Assembly (NCBI GenBank): GCA_027382625.1
Contig: JAJKFJ010020693.1
Span: 124,001-188,000 of the forward strand
Direction of reading: 5' to 3'
Source: Tetmemena sp. SeJ-2015
Taxonomy: Eukaryota; Ciliophora; Spirotrichea; Sporadotrichida; Oxytrichidae
Length of the DNA stretch: 64,000 nucleotides
A program made the translations under genes and the position numbers. Position 1 is the first letter of the stretch. Each line of letters opens with the position of its first letter. This document shows, piece after piece, positions 32,205 to 42,334 of this stretch. The notes under the pieces were generated by a model. It ran no database searches and had not been told where the DNA came from. It saw only the letters and a list, made by a program, of their open reading frames with translations.

Positions 32205-33827
32205 ATGAGCGAGAAGTAAGTTGTTAAGATTTTCAACATGACTAAGATTTTTATCGTTTGTAGGTAGTAAAATAACAGAGGGAGGGTGGCAATCATTCAT
32301 CCAGACTTAGGAATCGGAGGAGCAGAGCAGTTGATTGTAATAGAATATCATGATAAATGTGCTTTGCATTTATTGTGAACGTGGGGCTTGCTTTGAAATA
32401 CAAGGGCTACGATGTTCAAGTGTTCACGCCCTTCTTCGATCCAAACAGATGCCTTGATGAGGCCAAGTTGCTGGATGTGCATGTTCACGGTTCGTGGTTC
32501 CCTATGTCAATCAAGGGCAAAGCGGTTGCACTCTGCGCTTACATAAGATAGCTGCTGTGCGCTATTTGGGTGCTGCTCTTTGCAGGTCACTTTGACTACT
32601 ACATACTGGATTAAGTATCCTTCCCTATTCCAATTCTTAAAGAAAGAGATATATTTTGAATTGAAGATTATTCTCAGGTGCAGAAGCAAGAGAGTCCTTT
32701 TCTACTGCCACTATCCAGATAAACTTTTGTCCACTGACCGCAGATCTCTTCTTAAAAAGGCATACAGGCTTGTGCTTGACACTCTTGAGGAGGTAACGAC
32801 TGCATGTGCAAGATGCATAGTAGTCAACTCTGCCTTCACACAGAAAGTTTTCCAAGATAGTTTCCCCATCATCAGGAAGTTAATTTACTCTTGTAAAGAA
32901 AGTTTGAATTACCTTAGTTGTGTAGACGATATAAGCCTGAGATCTTATACCCAGCAATTGATGAGAAAAGTTTCATCTTGAGTCCTAGTTATACTGAGAC
33001 CATCTCGGAGTTATTGGGCAAGCAGATTAATAAAGATACAGTTATACTCACCTCACTCAACAGATACGAGAGAAAGAAGGATATCAATCTTGCTCTCCTT
33101 GCATATAAATATGTGCTTCTATTTTTTACTTCCATTTACAATCATTGCATTCAACTACTATCTCAAGAATAGAAAGGAAAAGTCAAATAGGGAATTATTT
33201 TCATTCTAAAAATATTTGCATTTGAAAGTTTGGAGAGTCTATGAGTATAGATAGAGACGATCGGTTGATTGAAAAAGAGTCAGCAGCCAGATGTATACCT
33301 AGTGATAGCGGGTGGCTATGACACAAGACTTTAAGAAAATGTTGACGTCCACAAAGAACTGGAATAAGCAGCAGAGGTGTTAGGCAACAATATTTTTAAT
33401 AAATCTTTCACTATTTAGAGGCATTAGAGATAGAGTAGTATTCTTGAGATCTATCTCAGGAGAGCAAAGAGTGCGCCTTCTTCAGCACACTCAAGTCTTG
33501 CTCTACACACCACAAAACGAGCACTTTGGAATCGTACCTGTCGAGGCCATGTACATGGGCTGTGGCGTCATAGCTTGCAACAGCGGTGGTCCCTTAGAAA
33601 GTGTCGAAAGATCAATAGACTGGATACTTACTCCCTCCCCTCTATTACAAAGGAATTTCTAATGAATTTAACTCTATAATGAATGGGGCAAGAAGATAAT
33701 TGAAATTCTCGGATCCAGCAAAGAGAAGCAACAACAGATGAGGGAAAACGCACAGAAGAGAGTAAAGAGGATGTTCACCAAGGAAGTGTTCGCAGATCAA
33801 CTTGTCAACATTTTGAATTAGCTTTGA
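32205..33827 (+). CDS. ALG2: Alpha-1,3/1,6-mannosyltransferase ALG2
   Basis: GT4 glycosyltransferase adding the second and third mannose to the dolichol-linked oligosaccharide on the ER surface. ATG at 32205. Motifs in order: VAIIHPDLGIGGAEQLIV, VLFYCHYPDKLLS, ILYPAID, TSLNRYERKKDINLAL, VYLVIAGGYDTRL, VVFLRSISGEQR, LLYTPQNEHFGIVPVEAMY (the acidic EX7E motif region) and GVIACNSGGPLES. TGA at 33825. All align with human ALG2. At least three IESs (32334, 32645, 33382) and further intron-or-IES breaks (32216-32263; 32877-32932; 33107-33271) interrupt it. One surplus base near 33622 separates SVERSI from TGYLLPP. Confidence 0.93.
32216..32263 (+). other. Probable intron 1 of ALG2 (48 nt)
   Basis: GTAAGT donor and TTTGTAG acceptor directly after MSEK. 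Its length is a multiple of three and it has no TGA, so retention would not break the frame; AGTAA repeats at 32215-32219 and 32266-32270 would also allow an IES reading. Confidence 0.55.
32334..32371. other. IES, 38 bp, pointer ATTGT, in ALG2
   Basis: ATTGT at 32334-32338 and 32372-32376. Removal gives GGAEQLIVNVGLALKYKG in frame, as in all ALG2 proteins. There is no AG before the right junction to serve as a splice acceptor. Confidence 0.88.
32645..32690. other. IES, 46 bp, pointer AGAG, in ALG2
   Basis: AGAG at 32645-32648 and 32691-32694. Removal gives IPILKERVLFYCHYPDK in frame and bypasses a TGA at about 32658. No GT donor at the left junction. Confidence 0.8.
32877..32932. other. IES or intron in ALG2 (56 bp, AAG repeat)
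   Basis: Needed to join SFPIIRK to KPEILYPAIDE. AAG at 32877-32879 and 32933-32935 gives an in-frame join; a GTTAAT...TGTGTAG intron also does. Confidence 0.5.
33107..33271. other. IES or intron in ALG2 (165 bp)
   Basis: Separates LALLAYK from SQQPDVYLVIAGG. Repeat AAA allows an IES join; GTGCTT...AAAAAG allows an intron. Both keep the frame. Confidence 0.5.
33382..33418. other. IES, 37 bp, pointer AGGC, in ALG2
   Basis: AGGC at 33382-33385 and 33419-33422. Removal joins EVLG to IRDRVVFLRSISGEQ in frame, matching human DLGQYVTFLRSFS. The GT-AG alternative is out of frame. Confidence 0.75.
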
Positions 33828-34300
33828 ATTGTAGTGCGAGTGAATTGTCTTTTAATAAGATTTATATAAATACTGTTACTGCTTTAAATTATAAGAAAAT
33901 GAATAAATAGATAGGAGAGTTATAGAGGAGATTGAGATGAGTGGAATTGACAATAGATGCAATATATAATATAGTTTAAAGCCTTATTATATTTAAATTA
34001 ATGAGGGATTGAGGGTTTGTGAGTGCAGCAGCAGACACCTAAGTACAAGCGAGCGTGGATCCTCCGAAGAAGCCCCAGACTGAGAAGCAGCTCTGAAGCT
34101 CGGATAACAGTCGCGCACTCGACTCGCTCCGCGCTTTAGAGTTTCGCATCGCACCTAAGACTATAAAATGTAGAAGTAGAGAAGAGAAGATCGGCATTTA
34201 ATTTCGACTGTGGCAATCCTCATTCCTTTGCATTACTGTTTAAGCTGTGCAAGCTTCAAAGAGGGGGTCAGCAAGAAGCCTCTGCCCTCGTTCAGAGCAC
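33828..34300. other. Intergenic, with a GC-rich block
   Basis: Between convergent ALG2 and the 34301 gene. Positions about 34015-34165 are clearly GC-richer than other spacers here and can be read on both strands without a stop for a while. No family or RNA fold was recognised. Confidence 0.4.
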
Positions 34301-35297
34301 TCAGTGGTGTTCGCCGTGAGCGGGTGCGGCGGGTGCAGCTTGAGCAGCGTGGGCAGCTTCCTTCTTTTGTCTAATGAACTCCTCCTCGGCTCTTGAGTGA
34401 CCGACCAATGGGAGCTGATAGAAAGCCTGCTCTATTATAAAGCAAGTTCAAGACTTAACATTAAAGTAGCTCCTTCTCGGCTTGCTGTCCGAGAGTACCT
34501 CCGAAGATATCCTTGTATTCCTGATCGGGGAAGTTGACGTTATCGTACCTGTGAGGGTGGGGGTACTTTATGGGATCGTATCTGTCGTCCTGCCACATGG
34601 TCTCAGTGCGGAGGGTCTTTCCGTATTCGGTTGTCTTCAACTTGAGGTCTGTGACAGTGCGGCCCTTGTTGTAGTCAGACACGCTCATTGCACGCTTGTA
34701 GGTCTCGTTATCGATAGTCTCTGCTCTGAGGAACCATCTCTTGCGCTCACGCAGACCTTCGAGAACATGCTCGGGGCACACCTCCATGATGCTAATCTTG
34801 TCATTGAAGCAAGCATCCTTGCCACTCTTAGCAGAGCACATTTGGTAAACTCTAAACACTCACAGATATTAAGGTGAAACTCTGCTCTTGTATCCCAAGG
34901 TTTACTTTCTAATCTCTCTGTAGCAACCTCTGGGGATTTCACTTCCCTGGAGAGCCATGTATTTGCTCTGTCTGCCAGTGGGGTCGCAGAAGCCTCCATT
35001 CTTGACTCCGAGGGTCTTAGATTTACGGTCGGGGTACCAATCGTCGTGAGCTTGATAGTATCTGTGGTGCTTGTTGAAGGAGTAGTCCAAGTTACCGTAG
35101 ACCCAGGAAAGTTGGGGAATGTGGCCGAGGAAGTATGGCATCTGGGAGTAGGAATTGGGGGCATATTCGTATCTCGCACGGATGGGGTTGAGCTTCTTGT
35201 ATAGGTCAGAGTGGATGATCTTGTTACCCAGGTTGTAGTGACCCTTCTACCAGAAGTACTCTGGCAAGTTAGAGTGGTAAAAGTCGAATGTTGACAT
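34301..35297 (-). CDS. Conserved protein, probably mitochondrial respiratory-complex accessory subunit
   Basis: Starts MSTFDFYHSNLPEYFW at 35297 and ends APAHGEHH with TGA at 34301-34303; about 290 residues, low in bias and rich in Tyr, Trp and His, looking like an abundant housekeeping protein. Cysteines fall in a CX8C...CX10C pattern (CSAKSGKDAC, then CFNDKISIMEVC) reminiscent of twin-cysteine intermembrane-space subunits. A charged region (LRERKRWFLRAETIDNETY; TEYGKTLRTETMWQDDRYD) and an Ala/Pro-rich tail follow. A complex I or ciliate-specific inner-membrane subunit is my best guess; no name is certain. Two breaks: 34851-34912 (GTAAAC...TTTAG intron, or TCTAA-pointer IES) and 34429-34472 (GAGC-pointer IES or a 28-nt intron). 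Confidence 0.65.
34429..34472 (-). other. IES or short intron near the 3' end
   Basis: Repeat GCTC at 34429-34432 and 34469-34472; removal gives QQAEKEQAFYQLPLVGHS in frame. A 28-nt GTTAAG...AATAG intron is the alternative. Confidence 0.55.
34851..34912 (-). other. Intron or IES in the mitochondrial-type gene
   Basis: Coding-strand GTAAAC...GTTTAG removal gives REIRKVYQMCSAK; alternatively the repeat TCTAA (34851-34855, 34908-34912) gives REIRVYQMCSAK. Both in frame. Confidence 0.6.
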
Positions 35298-35488
35298 ATT
35301 TAATAATTATAAAACAATTATAATATCCTCCTTCTCTTCGCAGCAAGCTATTATTTTCTCTCTCTCTGCTTTGAATTTTATTCTTCAAAGGAAGAATATG
35401 AGTATGAAAGAGAGGAGGAGGAGTAATCATATTTTAATAATATTTTTTCATTGATAAGTGCAAACTTAAGCAAGAACTAAATTTAATA

Positions 35489-38400
35489 ATGGAAGGAAGC
35501 AGCTAGGTTTTATAATAGCAAAATTCCCCTCTGCCCGAGAATGATCCACATAGATAGTAAATGTGGGATGAAGATATTTTTTTGCTTTTATTAGATAGCA
35601 AGAGGAATAAATTCCATGGAGTAATGTAGAAGGAGGAGAAGGGCCATCACTTTACAGCTAGCCATATTAGAATGCTCTCGAGGTAAGCATATGAAATCCA
35701 TCTGAATTAATATACGAATGTGGAAATTTCTAGACCTAGATTTCTTAATTTAGAGTTTAGAGAAATGAAAAGAAGAGGAAGTAAAGGAGGAGGTGAAATA
35801 GGTAGAAGGAATTTCAAGCTAACCAAACATTATGCACTTCAACTAACCAGATTAGATCAAGCCTTACCGCTACTCAATCATATCATAAATTCTAGCAGCA
35901 TTTATTACCACCTTTTATCTTTCTTATCCATTAGAAATTTGATTAAAATCAATTTAAAGTAAATACATAGGCTTCATAGCGAATAGGATTGCATCACCTG
36001 TCGAGGAGCAGCAGTTGCTTATTACGAGGAGTATGCTCTAGAGCATAGATAATTTAAACCAAGCATATCCAACAGATCAATAGTTAAAACATCATTTAAT
36101 AAACTATTCCTCTCTATTAATAGTCATATTGAACCTCTGAGAGAGCGAGCAGCCGCAGCCATGCAAATGAATCAGATGCTCCCACCTTTGCCACCAGTCA
36201 ATCAGATCCATCCCATGCCTCAACCTGCTGCCCACTCGTCTTCCCTCAAAGAAGAGTTGAGATAAACTAGAACAGAGTGGAGCCTCAGCTCCCAGCAGGT
36301 GCGGCAAATGAAATTAACAACAACGGAAATAATCAACAGTAAGACCAAGGAGTACAAGCTCTGATTTAAGTATAAGAAACAAATACTTAGTTTTCACTAT
36401 TGTTGATTCGAGGAAGGAGAAGGAACAATGATAATACTTATGCGCGAGTGTTGGCCAATGTCCTAAAGTTCTTCCAGTCTTTGAATGGCTCGAGTTTTAC
36501 TTCTTTGATTAACAGTTGGAGGATGAATATCTTCGCAATGGTAGTCAACCTCTTCATGATGACATCTTACTGCCTGCTCAACCACTACTAGCACTTTAGA
36601 GGACAAGGCTAGGAATTCAAACTTAGATGATATCTTTGACTCTGATAAGAAAATTTAAGGTAATGGAATTTAAAGATGCTTGTATTTTTAATAAGGTGCC
36701 TAAAACACTAATCATCGTAAGAATATTCTTAATGACGTAATTTAGGGGATCTGCATGCTGGTTTGGCATGGAATCTTTCTCTTCCACAAATCCCTAGAAA
36801 CGGTTTTCCTTGAATGGGATGCTTCCCCTCCCTTGATACCAAATGCACGCTAGTAAAATCTCAGAGGGAATTAAAGACAAGGGCTGTAAAATCCATTATA
36901 GCAGCAGTAACAGCCTCAGATTCAGAAGAAATACTTGATTGAAGTTATGGTGCAGGAGCATTGCTATCACTACATCTTATGAATGATAAGGAACATTATT
37001 ATATTGTAATTAAAATGTATTAATCTTGATGTACTGGATACTGGACCATAAAAATATCTTAGCTACTTATTTTGAACTCATTACTTTCTCCCTAGTCTAC
37101 ACTGCATTCAGTTTCTCTCAAAGTGGCCTGTTCTTATTCAAGAGTACATCAGGAAAGTGATTAATAACATGCAGATTAAATTGCTTGAAACCAATTTAAA
37201 GTTATTGATGCTCAAATCACCGATCAGTCCTCTCTGGTGTTAAGAAAAGATGAGAATTTCCAAAGAAAGATAAAGAAAGTAGAAAACTACCAGAAGTATC
37301 TGATAATAAATGAGCTTTGCTTGATCACATTCCTTCTTTGGCTCTTCTACAACGTGAACCCTCTCCTATTGATGCTTCTTCTCAAGCCTGTAAGTTAAAC
37401 TTTCAAATAATAAACTTAATATAGGGTGTTAGCAATATCCTGGGACTATGCTTGCAGCTTTTCAACTTCCAGTTCTAATTGCGTCAAGCTCTCGCTTATC
37501 AGACAACTGACGAACAAATAGTTAACAAGATGCTCTTTCAAACTTTAAAGTTTCATAGTGTGCTACATTTATAATCTATGATATGATGCACTTGAACTTC
37601 CGCATCAACATAGCAGTGAAGTTCTTGGACGTGCTCAAATGACCCTGGTTACCTTTTTCTCAGGGCTGAGCGTGGGCATATTCCCTATGATTCAAATCTA
37701 TATTCTCACCTAAGGATACAAAAGATTTGGCAACTACAATTTTTAATGCATTCTAATACTCTTCCCTTTCTATTTGAACTTAACTGGGGAGATTTAAAAG
37801 TACAGGAAGTTTTTGGCTTTCATGAGAGATCTGCAATAAGACTATCCTTTGGTGCATTTTGGCCACCACCCTGATCAGTCAGGCGAATACAGAGAAATTG
37901 AAGACTGCCCCATCTGTAAGGAGAGTATGATCACTGCCCGAAAACTCCCCTGTGGTCATTGTTTCCACTGGTTCAAAAAATAGTAGATAAAAGCTTGAAG
38001 TGAAAGTTTGATCTTGGTTTTGCATTATTCAGCTGATAGAGAGTGGAAGTAAGAACTGCCCATTTGCAGGGCGGAGTTCAGTAACAGAAACAGACTTCAG
38101 CCTCCTAACCAAGCGCAAAACGCTAATAACGCAGCAGCAGCAGGAGTAAATAACTAAGCACCACCAAATCCGCCAGAGGCTGCTGGTGCGAATCAAGATA
38201 ATTAGAATAATCTAGAATGCAGCAGCGCATAGCAATAATAATAGCCAAACTAGGAGAATAATGGAGCGGCAGCAGCTCCTCAAAGAAGAAGCATCTTCAA
38301 TTTCAGATTAGGAGGGTGGCTACCTAATTTCTCAGTCAGATTGATCAGGCAGCGCTAAGCACCTGTTATCTCATTAAATGAGGCAATAGATCGAAGTAAG

Positions 38401-38582
38401 ATATCTTGTTTCCACTTCCATGACCTCTAATAATTTGTATAGTAAGGGAAATATTCCCACAGTTGACTTAGTAGCAGATAGCATAAGAGATTCGAAACGC
38501 AGGCGGGCATATAGACTAAGCCATCCTAAATATATCTGAAAACGTGTAGAGAGGTCAATACGATGGAGTCTTAAACTAATGA
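35489..38582 (+). CDS. Transmembrane RING E3 ligase, gp78/AMFR-like (possibly with an unrelated 5' gene)
   Basis: The 3' part is well supported: several hydrophobic segments between 36500 and 37800 (FAMVVNLFMMTSYCLLNHY; CLITFLLWLFYNVNPLLLML; VTFFSGLSVGIFPMIQIYIL), then a RING-H2 (DCPICKESMITARKLPCGH, CFHWFC, LIESGSKNCP, CRAEF), a Gln/Asn/Ala-rich region, and a C-terminal helix pair IAQEIRNAGGHIDQAILNI resembling a CUE-type ubiquitin-binding domain. Human gp78 has the same order (membrane domain, KLPCGH-type RING, CUE) and acts in ER-associated degradation. The 5' part (35489-36390: MEGSSQVLQQQNSPLPEND, then Pro/Gln-rich LPPLPPVNQIHPMPQP) may belong to this gene or be separate. The second RING cysteine pair needs one extra C at about 38060. 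Confidence 0.7.
37969..38014. other. IES, 46 bp, pointer TGGTT, inside the RING finger
   Basis: TGGTT at 37969-37973 and 38015-38019. Removal gives CGHCFHWFCIIQLIES, restoring the sixth zinc ligand Cys. The unspliced frame meets TGA at about 37996. No GT-AG solution restores the ligand. Confidence 0.82.
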
Positions 38583-38809
38583 TGAATAGTTAGTGGATGG
38601 ATGAACTATCATCATCCTTTATGTTAATAGAAACTATATCAACGAGGATTCTTTAGCAGTATAAAATTACTAAGAATATCTTTGGAATATTTTATCATTA
38701 ACTTGAACTAAGATCTTTCATTATCTTAGATTAATTTGGATTATCAATAGATTAAGTGTTGCGTTTCGGGAGATTAATTAATTTATTTAAAGTTAGGAAA
38801 AGGGAAAAA

Positions 38810-41800
38810 ATGTATCGGCAAAGCAGAAATACCACTCAATGGTTTCTAAACGATAAACCTCTGCTCTCCTAGACTTTCATGCATCTTTAAATTGCAAAGT
38901 AGAATTTAAATTTCTCTATATTTCGATCTTGCAGGAGAGAACAACCTAAAATCTAATGAGCTATTAATTTATAATCCCTTTTTATAAAAGCAACATCATT
39001 TAATTCTATTCTAGAAATCACATATAGGCCCTGGCAGTTACAATCCAGAGGGCAATAATGGGGCAGGGGTGGCATGTACAACCAAGTGAGGCTAATTAGG
39101 CTATGGCGAAGACGGTTTCCTTCAACTTTGGAAAGGTTCCATTCGGCACTTAGCAGAACAGATTCAAGAGGGATATCTACTACAGCCCTGGCCCTGGAGA
39201 TTATGAGCAAGCCAAGTAAAATTTCACAAAGCCAGAGCTGAAGAGAGTTTCAAATTATTAGTTTCTATTTTAGCTGCAGAGTCTATCGGCCACTAAGGTT
39301 TAATTTAGAAACTCTACTCTTGATCATCTGATGGAACAAGATATAATACAGATGAATTAATTTAACAGTGAGATATGATTATATTGGTGTAAGGGGAGGT
39401 GGATCGATGACTAAGCACTATCAGGCGCAAGTCATGAGCTCTGTTTTCAAATCTAAGGAACCTAAAATCTCTATCTATCAGTCCATGGAACGTAAGGAAT
39501 ACAAATTAAAGTAACTTCAAGTCTATATTTACTTTCTATCTACAAAGAAGATAAATATTTTAGGAAAGAGACCTCGGCCCTAAGTCAACTTAGAGCATGG
39601 GAAAGAAATATCAGATTAAGCTTAATGATGAGATTCTTGACGCAGATAGTTTAGCAAGCGGAGCTGGCTATAGTACAACCAAGGGAAATATCAAAAAGGC
39701 TTTGCTTATAAGACATCCCTGGGCCTTGGAATCACAAAAAAGTTTCTAATCTGGGAGGTATTGCAAAAAGATATTATCATATCTTCATTGATTCGATTAA
39801 AATAATAATATTTTGTGATACTTTTGACTCTTTGAATGACAAAATTGGCTTTAAAATTAAATATCATTAGTTAATTTGCTCTCCTGAAGTAATTCTGAAG
39901 CAAGATAATTTAATTTCATAGAATAAATAATTTATTGTTTGCTTAATTCTAGTTCCTCAAGGATGCTAGAAATGAGCAAGAAACTTTCTTTAGCTCAAAT
40001 GATGGGCCCAGGCTACTATGAAGTTATAATGATAAAGTTTTAACCTAAATCAATACACATTTCTCCATTTCATTTATTATAAGGATGAAATCCTCCACAA
40101 GAAAAGCCGCAACTGACTATGGAGCAACAGGCAGGAATCAGAATAAGTCTGTTCAGAGATAGATGGAGAGCTACTTGAGCAATATCCTCACTCACATCAC
40201 TCCCAGAGGCAGACTGGCTCTTAAGAATGCTTCATCCTCTCAGTCAATGCTCACTACACTGAATTCAACCAGTAAAGTTCAAAGTCATCTAGCAGGCACT
40301 ACAGAATAAGAAGGCTCAGCAGCGGAGAGTAATACCTAAGTAGTCTACAGAAGCAGCCCCTCTCTTGCTTCAAATCTTCTACCACTCGTCATAATCCAGA
40401 GATGAATGTCTACCTCCCAGGACCTGGAGCTTATCAAATTAAGGAGCCAGAGTACATGAACAAAATATGAAAATCGTATGTACTATATCTTAACTTTAAG
40501 GTACATGAAGAGAAGCCCAATTTATAAAGATTTGGCGCAATTGCAGAGAGGGATTCTATGATTACTAGGAACTTGGAGGAATCGCCGTTCATCGACCCTA
40601 CTTCTATAGCCACCCCAGCCCCTAACAAATATCAGCGTTCTAAATCACAAGAGACTAAGCATGCTAAGAATAAGTAAACTGAAAATATTTTGATACTTAT
40701 TATCTAAACCCTTCTATGTTTTACTTGAGTATCTTGGCTAATTAGACCATGAAGCTTTAAGCACAAGAGAGCATAGATAAGTTCAACTCAACGGAAAATC
40801 AATTCTCAGATCCTCAAGCAGCTGCAGTAGCTATGACAGGTGGACAAATTCTTTTAATGGATCAGAACAGCCCCAGCAATAAGGATTTAAATAGACAATC
40901 TCCGGCTGCTCTGATGCTTGCAAATAAGAATCTCACCCACATTGCTTTCAATCAAAGAGAAGCCTTAGATTTCTGTTAACCACAGCCAAGTAGTTTCTTA
41001 TCAACGTTATATAGAGCATTTGGATTTTTCTTTTAGGAGCACAAGTTATCTACAAAGAAGGAGAGGGACATTTTGAATACGGTAACCAACTAGGAATTTA
41101 CAAAGACTCCTGGTCCAGGAGCTTACGACACAGAAATAGAGGAGAAGTTGAAGAGCTTGGATTTCTAAATCAGCTTGCGCTACCAATCAAAGCCTTTTGG
41201 AAGCGGCTAACCTAGAATAACTTAGCTCACTGAGAAGTCTCATTCAACTATTTAGAAAGCGAGGGAAGGGTTGACGCCTAGCGAAGCTGACTCAAGATTC
41301 GCTTTCTCCTAGGAGAAAAAAGAAACCATTAACATATACTCACAACTTATTTAATAAAACCATATCGTTTTAAGATGAGGAGTTCAAGAAGAAAAAGCAA
41401 GCTCTGAAGGAAACTATTGAACTTATAAAGGAGAATGAATCTAAGAGAACAAATGCAGTTTTCAAGTCTAAGGTCTCTCGTTTTGACAACATGTAGTCTA
41501 ATGAGCAATCCTAAGGCAATCTTTAATTTAAAAAATAAGTAAGAGCATAGCAAAGTATTTAAATCAAGCATAAAAGACTTAAACGCATACTATGATGAGT
41601 CTTGATGCCCATAAGAAATTATTCACAGCGATTAACACTTCAGGGTTTCAAATTTAACCTTCTTCTTCTTTCGATTAGTCCAAATAAAGACAATTTTATG
41701 GAGGAGAGAGTGGCAGCTCATTAGGCTTATCACAAACTCAAAGTATTGGCTTTAAAGCTAAGCCAGGCTTCAATTCATAGAGTCCTAGGTTCTTTGAGGA

Positions 41801-42191
41801 AGCGAAAGGGGTTGGCCTAAATCAAGGAAAGGGGCTAACTGGAATTTCTTAAAGTGGTACTTTAGACACTCCAGGTCCAGGATTCTATGATAAATTTTCA
41901 CTCCCTCATTTTGGAGATAAGTCTACCAGCGGATCATTTAAATAGAATATTTTTTATCTAATTTTCTTTCAATGGATCATCAGGCAATTCTGAATCACAA
42001 AATAATTTAGAATTAAAACAATTTGTACTCTATTAAATGCTGCTTTTAAAACCATAAATAGGGAGATGCATTCTTATGTGCCTTCTTAGAGCGAGGCCTA
42101 AAAGAAATTAGGTCCAGGTGCTTACATCAAAGAGCAGCCTTTCACTAAAAAGAGTTTTAATACATCTCTTCCACCTAGGAGATTCAACTGA
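38810..42191 (+). CDS. PG-rich (SHIPPO/STPG-like) repeat protein
   Basis: Candidate ATG at 38810 (MYRQSRNTTQWFLND). Repeats of the PGPG-x-Y type occur along the frame: HIGPGSYNPEG (about 39023), YYSPGPGDYEQAK (39180), MMGPGYYEV (40000), YLPGPGAYQIKEPEY (40410), KTPGPGAYDTEIEE (41107), DTPGPGFYDKFSLP (41868) and LGPGAYIKEQPF (42110). Between them are Lys/Ser-rich linkers. Such repeats are typical of sperm-tail PG-rich / ODF3-type proteins bound to axonemal microtubules, so a ciliary or cortical role is likely. Many AT-rich inserts break the frame; pointers were not all resolved. Ends SLPPRRFN and TGA at 42189. It is convergent with a second PG-containing gene. Confidence 0.7.
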
Positions 42192-42334
42192 TATTCAAAT
42201 GATAGCATAAATTGACAATAAATTAATATTTCTTAATTTAAATTTCATAAATTCAATCTTCTATCCATTTACAAAAATTTAAGAAATTATAAAAGGAAAA
42301 TAAGATTCCTATTCATGAAGTCATCAATCATCAT

